Shown: positions 34,486 through 39,896 of the stretch, piece by piece
Position numbering within the stretch: position 1 is the first letter of the stretch
Layout of the letters: each line of letters starts with the position of its first letter
Source of the DNA: JBIOJM01 sp044450785
GTDB taxonomy: Bacteria > Planctomycetota > Planctomycetia > Isosphaerales > Isosphaeraceae
Assembly (NCBI GenBank): GCA_044450785.1
Contig: JBIOJM010000052.1
Location: 1 to 39,896 of the forward strand
DNA: 39,896 nucleotides
Direction: 5' to 3'
The notes under the pieces: generated by a model
Databases searched by the model: none
What the model saw: the letters and a program-made list of their open reading frames with translations, nothing else
Told to the model about the DNA's origin: nothing
Made by a program: the position numbers and the translations under genes

Positions 34486-35760
34486 ATGAACAACAGCGCG
34501 ACGATGGCTGAGGGCCGGTGTCGAGCGGAGCAGCCGGACCAGCGACAGGACGGTCTGTCCCTGGCTGTGGCCGACGTGGGCTGGTTCAATACCGAGAATC
34601 TGTTCCGGGAGATCGATCGCCCCTCGGTCGGTGTCTTGTTGCTGAAGTGCATGGATTACGTCAACGGCTGGCGGCGTGGGATCTACCCCTGGTCGCGGGC
34701 TTGCCGGCTGCGCAGATGCGGCCCGGCCGCCTGGGAACGCCAGCTCGTCTTGCCCAGCGGCTGGATGAAACGCTATCCCAGGCTCGGAATGCGGCCGATC
34801 GCGCGGTCGATCCGCGGTTGGTGGCAAACGCTGCCGCCGAGCTGGCGGCGGGGACTGGTGATGTCCTACCCCCATTACCTCTACCTGCACGACCAGCTCC
34901 ACCCCGACGTCTCCATTTACTACAACATCGACGACTACAGTCTGTACTGGCCCGGTTCGGCGGACCGGATTCGCGAGCTGGAGCGGGCCGTCGTGCTGGC
35001 GGCTCACGTGACCATCTGCGTGTCGAAACTGCGGGCCGACGAGCTGCGGACGCTGATGCCGGAGGCCGCCGGACGAATCCACCATGTGCCTCATGGCACA
35101 CCCACGCCGTTCCTGGCCAAGCATCCGCTCACGCAGCCGGCGGAGGCCCCCACTGACCTTGCGAATCTTCCGCGCCCCTACCTCGGCTACGTCGGCTCGC
35201 TGGAGGACCGTGTCGACTGGGAGCTGATGAGCGGGATCGGCGAGGCGTTTCCCGACGCGTCGATCGTCGTCGTCGGACGAGTGCGAGACGCCGTCGACGA
35301 GCCCTGGTGGGAACAGTGTTCGCGATTCCTGGCGCGCCCGAACGTCCATGCGCTGGGTTGGCGACCCCAGGTGGAGCTTGCCCGATATTACCAGGCGTTC
35401 GACGTCTGCTTGATCCCCTACCGGATCGACCATCCGTTCAACCGCGCCTGCAACCCGACCAAGATCATGGATGCCATGGGCTCGGGGCGGCCGATGGTCG
35501 CCACGGCGATCCCCGAGTGCAAGCTGCACGCCGAGCGGTTCCACGTCGTCGAGAATGGCGTCGAGTTCACCGAGGCGGTCCGCCAGATCCTGGGCCGAAA
35601 CTCGGACGACGGCCGGGCCGCGCTCCGGCACGCCTACGCCATGGCCAACACCTGCCACCGGATCGGTGAGCGGATCCTCGATCTGATCGAGCCCGGCCCT
35701 CGTCCGATCCGAACGACCACAACGCCGTCCGGTTCCATTCCCCCAAGCGTGATCGATTGA
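34486..35760 (+). CDS. Glycosyltransferase (GT4-like, TuaH-like)
   Basis: 424 residues from ATG 34486. The open frame begins earlier at 34249, but those residues are low-complexity. No strong ribosome site decides between 34486 and 34504. The N-terminal half is a Rossmann-like domain (VSIYYNIDDYSLYWPGSADR, ELERAVVLAAHVTICVSKLR). The C-terminal half has PYLGYVGSLEDRVDWELM, ASIVVVGRV and LIPYRIDHPFNRACNPTKIM, where the NPTK(I/L) part and the Glu in the following loop contact the sugar nucleotide in GT4 enzymes. It probably transfers a sugar to a cell-surface polymer. Donor and acceptor are unknown. Confidence 0.85.
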   Translation: MNNSATMAEGRCRAEQPDQRQDGLSLAVADVGWFNTENLFREIDRPSVGVLLLKCMDYVNGWRRGIYPWSRACRLRRCGPAAWERQLVLPSGWMKRYPRLGMRPIARSIRGWWQTLPPSWRRGLVMSYPHYLYLHDQLHPDVSIYYNIDDYSLYWPGSADRIRELERAVVLAAHVTICVSKLRADELRTLMPEAAGRIHHVPHGTPTPFLAKHPLTQPAEAPTDLANLPRPYLGYVGSLEDRVDWELMSGIGEAFPDASIVVVGRVRDAVDEPWWEQCSRFLARPNVHALGWRPQVELARYYQAFDVCLIPYRIDHPFNRACNPTKIMDAMGSGRPMVATAIPECKLHAERFHVVENGVEFTEAVRQILGRNSDDGRAALRHAYAMANTCHRIGERILDLIEPGPRPIRTTTTPSGSIPPSVID

Positions 35761-35899
35761 CACAACTTCCGGCAGAAGCCGATGGCATAGGGCGCCGTCA
35801 GGCGGTAGAGTCGTTCGCATTCCGGCCTGGCGGCGGCATCCCGGCCAAAGGCGCCGACCGTCGATGCGTCACCGATAACCTCGACCCGCGAGCACTCCG

Positions 35900-37231
35900 A
35901 TGAATTCCGCGATCCGTGCCAAGCTGTCCGTGATGATGTTCCTCGAGTACGTGATTTGGGGCGCATGGCTGCCGCTTCTCGGTCTTTACCTTGGAGCGGA
36001 CTACCTTGACTTCGGTCGCCTCGAGAAAGCGTGGATCTTTGGCGCGTTTGCCATCGCTTCGCTGACGGGAATGTTCTTCGGTGGCCAGCTTGCCGACCGC
36101 TACTTCGCGCAGGAGAAGTTTCTCGCTTTCAGCCACTTGATCGGTGGCCTATCCATGCTCGCCCTGGCCTATCAAAAAACATTTTGGCCATTCTTTGGGC
36201 TGATGATGTTGCACTGTTTCTTCTATGTACCCACGCTGTCAGTCACGAATTCGATTGCGTTTTCGAACCTGAAAGATGCGCAGAAAGACTTCGGTTTTAT
36301 CAGGCTGTGGGGCACGATTGGCTGGATCGCGGCGGCATGGCCCTTCATCTTCATTCCGATCGACTGGTCGAAGGTGCCGGCGCTCGATCAGGCGGGCGGG
36401 ATCGTTCCCTGGCTCGGAACGGTCCTATCGAAAGAGGTGCTGAAGACCGGTCCTTCGATGGCCGCGGCCTTGAGCAGCACATTCACCGTCGCCGGGCTTG
36501 TTTCCCTCGTCTTGGCGGTCTTCTGCCTGACGATCCCTCACACTCCCCCGTCCAAGAGCGAGGCCTCCGCGTTTGCCCCGATCGAGGCGTTTAAACTCCT
36601 CGCTGTTCCGAGCATCCTGGTGCTCTTCTTCGTGACCTTTCTCGACTCGCTGGTGCACTGGTGTTATTTCGTCTGGACCAGTTCGTTCCTCCCGAAGCTC
36701 GGCTTGCCGGAGAACTGGATTCAGCCGGCCATGAGCATCGGTCAAATCGCGGAGATTTTCACGATGGCCTGGCTCGGGTACTTCCTGAAGCGGCTGGGAT
36801 GGCGCAGGACCATGATCATCGGAATCCTGGGTCACGTTGTCCGTTTCGGAATCTATTCGCTAGGCTATTACTACCAAGGCACGATGTGGCTGTGGATCGT
36901 CATCCTGAGCAACGTCGTTCATGGTTTCGCCTACGCCTTCTTCTTCGCGACGGTCTATATCTTCGTCGATGAGACTTTCCCCAAGGACATTCGGACCAGC
37001 GCGCAGAGCCTGTTCAACCTGTTGATCCTCGGCCTTGGTCCGTTTCTGGGAGGGTTTCTCTGGAGCTGGCTCGGAGACGTTTTCAAGACCCCGGGAGGGG
37101 AGATCCAGTTCGGTTACCTGTTCCTCGTTCCGCTGGCATTTGGTGTGCTGGCTTCAATCATTCTCGCCGTGGCTTTCCATCCCGAAGCGAAAGAACCAGT
37201 TCCCGAGGAGGTTCCCGTCCTTGTCGCGTAA
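35900..37231 (+). CDS. MFS transporter, nucleoside permease-like
   Basis: 443 residues with about 12 hydrophobic helices. The N-terminus MMFLEYVIWGAWLPLLGLYL, then GGQLADRYFAQEKFLAFSHL and the central SIAFSNLKDAQKDFGFIRLW are typical of the nucleoside:proton symporter (NupG/XapB-like) branch of the major facilitator superfamily. The substrate is inferred from family only. The ribosome site is weak. The 3' end overlaps the next gene by 11 bases, so the two are coupled. Confidence 0.85.
   Translation: MNSAIRAKLSVMMFLEYVIWGAWLPLLGLYLGADYLDFGRLEKAWIFGAFAIASLTGMFFGGQLADRYFAQEKFLAFSHLIGGLSMLALAYQKTFWPFFGLMMLHCFFYVPTLSVTNSIAFSNLKDAQKDFGFIRLWGTIGWIAAAWPFIFIPIDWSKVPALDQAGGIVPWLGTVLSKEVLKTGPSMAAALSSTFTVAGLVSLVLAVFCLTIPHTPPSKSEASAFAPIEAFKLLAVPSILVLFFVTFLDSLVHWCYFVWTSSFLPKLGLPENWIQPAMSIGQIAEIFTMAWLGYFLKRLGWRRTMIIGILGHVVRFGIYSLGYYYQGTMWLWIVILSNVVHGFAYAFFFATVYIFVDETFPKDIRTSAQSLFNLLILGLGPFLGGFLWSWLGDVFKTPGGEIQFGYLFLVPLAFGVLASIILAVAFHPEAKEPVPEEVPVLVA
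37205..37212 (+). promoter_or_regulatory. Shine-Dalgarno within the MFS gene for TTG start 37221
   Basis: GAGGAGGT lies 8 bases before TTG 37221, inside the end of the transporter gene. It supports the TTG over the earlier in-frame ATG at 37035. Confidence 0.7.
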
Positions 37232-39617
37232 GAAGGGTGCCTGCCTCATCCCCGTCGTTGGTTGGTGGCTGGTCGCCCTGGCCTTCACCGCGGCTGCCCA
37301 GCAGCCCCCGGCCGACGATGAGCTGGCGCAGCACCTGACGGCCGTTCGCGATCAAATCGAGAATCTGACGCTCGACGTCTCTCGCCGTGAAGAGCTGACC
37401 CTCGAGATGGCCAGCACGCTCGATCGGGCCGCGCAGGCGTCGACCAGCCCGGAAACGCGCCGCCGCCATTGGTCGCAGGCAATCGATCTCATCGACTGGT
37501 TCTTGAAGCAGAATCCCGACCCGCCCCGCGAGCGGCAAGTGCGGTTTCACGCAGCCGTCTATCGCTGGGCGCAGGCGCAAAGCTGGTCTCAGGCCGGGGC
37601 CCTGACCCCCGGCGATCCCAAGCCTCGGCAAGAGGCGGTCAAGGCGCTCGACGACTCGATCGAGCGCTTTCGCGCGGTGGCCGGCGGCGGCAACAACCCC
37701 ACCTTGGCGGAGAACCTGCGCTTCCGCCAGGCCGAGGCCCTGGCCGACCGCGCTGATTTCGAGCCCGTCGCCTCGACCGGCCGGCGTGCCAGGGAATCCG
37801 AGGCCCTCGACCTGCTTGACCAGCCCGCGACGGAACCGGGCCTCGCCGGTTACTGGCACCTGCTCAAGGCCGACCTGCTCCGCCGCTCGGGTAAGCCGGC
37901 CGACGCCCAGAAGGAGCTCGACGCCGCCATCAGCTCGACCCCCCCTCCTCCCGCACGCGAGGTCGTCGAGGTCCGCGTCCCGTTCCTCTTGGGCGACAAG
38001 AAATTCGACGAGGCGATCGCGGCGGTCGGGTCGTCGCAGCTCGAAGGGCCGGTGAAAGCCCTCTGGATGGTCCGGGTTCGCCTGGCTCAACTGGCGGGCT
38101 CGCCCACGGCGGCCGGGCGCTTCGGCCTCGAGTCCGACCTGTTCCGCTGGATCAAGGAGCTGCGGGGCGGGTCGTCGCCGGAGTCGAGGCTGGCGCTCCT
38201 CGAGCTGGGGCAAAGCGCGATCGCGCCGGATGGCAAGCATCCGCCCGAAGTCTGGGAGGAATTGGCAGTTGCTTATGGAACGGTGGGAGACCCGGTGAAG
38301 GCCGGCGCCCAGATGGCACGGGCCGCGGATCAAGCGGCGGCGCTCGGCCAGGCCGAGGCGGCGGCCGCCTACCGGCTGAGCGCCGGCGGTTTCCTCTTTC
38401 AGGCCGGCAAGTTTCCGGAAGCCGTCGCGGTGCTATCCCAGGTCGTCGGCAGCCCTGCCTCGACCTCTCTCCGCGCCAAGGCCGGCATGCTTGGCTGCCT
38501 GGCGCGCGGCCGCGCCTTGGCCTTGGGCCTGCCAGGCTCGTCCAGTGTATCCTACGCGGCGGCGCTCCAGGCGCAGATCCGCGACTTCCCTGGAGAGCCC
38601 GCCACCGATGAAGCACGCTGGCTCCTCGGCCGGCTCGCACTCGCTGACTCCAGCCGCGATCGGGCTGAATCCTTGTGGTCGGCCATCTCCCCCGAGTCGT
38701 CCCGCTGGCTCGACTCCCGGTTGGCCATCCTCGCGCTCGATCGCGATCAACTGGACCGCGAAGAGCTCAACCCCGACCGGCACCGCCTCACGCAGTTGTT
38801 CGAGCGGGCCGACCGCTTCGCGGCCGCGAGTATGACCCAGGCGCGTTCCGAGGGCGATAAGTCCCAATTGTTGCTGGCCAGGGCCCGACTCGAGCTGACC
38901 CCCAGAGTCGGCAGGCCGGAGGTCGCCCGCGAACTGTGCGACCGCGCCGGCACCCTCCCCGGATCTCCCCTCACTCAATACCAGGCGCGGCTTTACCGCC
39001 TGGTCGCTCTCGTCGAGCTCGGTCGCTACGTCGAGGCCGAACGAGAGGCCCAGAGCCATTCTTCGTGGCGAGCCCCGACCGAGCTGGATGCTCTCTTTGA
39101 TGCCATCCGATTGCTCGATCAGTGCGCCGCCGGCTCCGACACCGACCTGCGCCAGCGGCGGTTCGGCTTGGTCCTCAAGCTGATCGTGGAACCTCTGATC
39201 ACTGCCGACGAGCAGATGACCACCGAGCAGCGCAGCGAGCTGGCCATGCGTCAGACGCGCGGCTTGCTGTTCACCGGCGCTGACCGGGAGGCCCGCCGGT
39301 CGCTCCTCACCTGGCGCGGCGTTCCCCAGGGAACGAGCGACCGGCTGCTCCGTGACCTCGGGGATACCTATAACCGGCTCGAGGCCTACGCGCTCGACAT
39401 CGACGTCCAGCGGCTGCGGATGAAGAACAGTCCCGCCGGCTCACTCCCCTGGTTCGACGCGCGGTATGCGCTGGCAGTGGCCTATTTCCGAACCGGCAAG
39501 CTCAAAGAGGCCGCACGGCTCATTGATGCGACGGCGATCCTCCACCCCGACTTGGGCGGCGGCGCGCTCCACGATAAGTTCATCCACCTCCGTCAACGGC
39601 TCGGCATCAAGCCGTGA
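37221..39617 (+). CDS. Secreted TPR-like helical-repeat protein of unknown function
   Basis: 798 residues from TTG 37221. A signal peptide (about 8-27, CLIPVVGWWLVALAFTAAAQ) fits directly after this start, which supports it. The rest is a long Ala/Leu/Arg-rich helical-repeat solenoid, with TPR-like pairs such as RHWSQAIDLIDWFLKQNPDP, GYWHLLKADLLRRSGKPADA, AAYRLSAGGFLFQAGKFPEA and a final FDARYALAVAYFRTGKLKEA. No catalytic motif was seen. It is probably periplasmic, acting as a scaffold or binding protein. It overlaps the MFS gene and is probably co-expressed with it. Confidence 0.8.
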   Translation: MSRKKGACLIPVVGWWLVALAFTAAAQQPPADDELAQHLTAVRDQIENLTLDVSRREELTLEMASTLDRAAQASTSPETRRRHWSQAIDLIDWFLKQNPDPPRERQVRFHAAVYRWAQAQSWSQAGALTPGDPKPRQEAVKALDDSIERFRAVAGGGNNPTLAENLRFRQAEALADRADFEPVASTGRRARESEALDLLDQPATEPGLAGYWHLLKADLLRRSGKPADAQKELDAAISSTPPPPAREVVEVRVPFLLGDKKFDEAIAAVGSSQLEGPVKALWMVRVRLAQLAGSPTAAGRFGLESDLFRWIKELRGGSSPESRLALLELGQSAIAPDGKHPPEVWEELAVAYGTVGDPVKAGAQMARAADQAAALGQAEAAAAYRLSAGGFLFQAGKFPEAVAVLSQVVGSPASTSLRAKAGMLGCLARGRALALGLPGSSSVSYAAALQAQIRDFPGEPATDEARWLLGRLALADSSRDRAESLWSAISPESSRWLDSRLAILALDRDQLDREELNPDRHRLTQLFERADRFAAASMTQARSEGDKSQLLLARARLELTPRVGRPEVARELCDRAGTLPGSPLTQYQARLYRLVALVELGRYVEAEREAQSHSSWRAPTELDALFDAIRLLDQCAAGSDTDLRQRRFGLVLKLIVEPLITADEQMTTEQRSELAMRQTRGLLFTGADREARRSLLTWRGVPQGTSDRLLRDLGDTYNRLEAYALDIDVQRLRMKNSPAGSLPWFDARYALAVAYFRTGKLKEAARLIDATAILHPDLGGGALHDKFIHLRQRLGIKP

Positions 39618-39672
39618 CAAGACGCAAGTGGCTCCGAAGGTGATCGTCAGGAGTGGAGTTGCCCAAGGGTGT

Positions 39673-39714
39673 CAGTTTTGATGTTGCGCCTTTGCGTCTT
39701 CGCCCCGAAAGGGG
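39673..39714 (+). repeat. Dispersed repeat with GCCCC hairpin, copy 2
   Basis: Starts with the same 17 bases (cagttttgatgttgcgc) as the minus strand of 27-43, continues to ttcgcccc, and ends in a gcccc-gaaa-ggggc hairpin. Nothing coding lies in 39618-39896. Confidence 0.65.
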
Positions 39715-39728
39715 CAGTAACATATCAG

Positions 39729-39747
39729 CCCAGGGCGACGCCCTGGG
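39729..39747. repeat. Perfect palindrome cccagggcg-a-cgccctggg
   Basis: 9-base arms around one central base, directly after the dispersed repeat copy. Probably part of the same interspersed element. Confidence 0.6.
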
Positions 39748-39896
39748 AACAGAAAAACGACACGAATCAGCAGAAGTGGGTAAGGGAGAGGCCGGGGTAA
39801 ACGGCCACTCCCTCCCCGTTGTCGCAGTGGGGTCAATTCCCCACATTTACCGGCGTGCGGGTCTCGCACCGGGCGACCCCAACCAAAGTTGCCCCG

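Noticed and set aside
37035..37220. Start of the secreted TPR-like protein at ATG 37035
   Set aside because: This part is a shadow of the MFS gene. The signal peptide and Shine-Dalgarno both point to TTG 37221.

Overview
The window is high-GC bacterial DNA. Its gene content strongly suggests the phylum Planctomycetota, most likely an Isosphaeraceae- or Gemmata-like lineage. Indicators are an ECF sigma factor with a long membrane-attached C-terminal extension, a large Ser/Thr kinase-TPR protein, TPR-CHAT proteins with an embedded PDZ domain, a multihaem cytochrome preceded by TPRs, several STAS proteins, a DUF1573 protein, and many short dispersed palindromic repeats. This placement is inferred from gene content, not from a marker gene. 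No rRNA, tRNA, CRISPR array, transposase or integrase was recognised.

Layout. 1-380: dispersed inverted and direct repeats. 381-2171 (+): ECF sigma factor with a transmembrane segment and an extracytoplasmic domain. 2190-3020 (-): membrane-anchored HEXXH peptidase. 3407-5783 (+): a small acidic protein, a STAS protein, and a rhomboid protease translationally coupled to a GNAT acetyltransferase. 5784-9882 (-): a frameshifted unknown gene, then a planctomycete-type Ser/Thr kinase-TPR gene split by two frameshifts. 10103-10923 (-): a RelE/HigB-like toxin with its HTH antitoxin. 11164-13823 (-): an HtrA-type protease overlapping trpD. 14101-14586 (-): a DksA/TraR-type zinc-finger protein with a clear intrinsic terminator. 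15102-21182 (-): a likely operon of two STAS proteins, a seven-haem cytochrome with TPRs, a zinc-ribbon/membrane protein (frameshifted) and a secreted protein. 21464-24177 (+): a DUF1573 protein, then a coupled DoxX-like/DUF4166 pair. 24354-26872 (-): a lipoprotein alpha/beta hydrolase, a small membrane protein and a class-V aminotransferase. 27300-33597 (-): two tandem, recently duplicated TPR-CHAT caspase-like proteins. 33598-34485: repeat-rich noncoding DNA. 34486-39617 (+): a glycosyltransferase, then a nucleoside-permease-like MFS transporter overlapping a secreted TPR-like protein. 39618-39896: dispersed repeats.

The most interesting system is the tandem TPR-CHAT pair. Each copy is predicted to be exported, carries kinesin-light-chain-like TPRs of about 42 residues, and keeps the caspase-like His and Cys. 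Each also has a PDZ domain inserted inside the CHAT protease domain. The two copies differ in TPR number, and the downstream copy has a one-base frameshift. A second theme is that four genes (at about 6, 8-9, 17.6 and 30.1 kb) are each interrupted by one or two single-base frameshifts, some at G-runs. That pattern means either real decay or residual sequencing/assembly indels, and the raw reads would decide between them.
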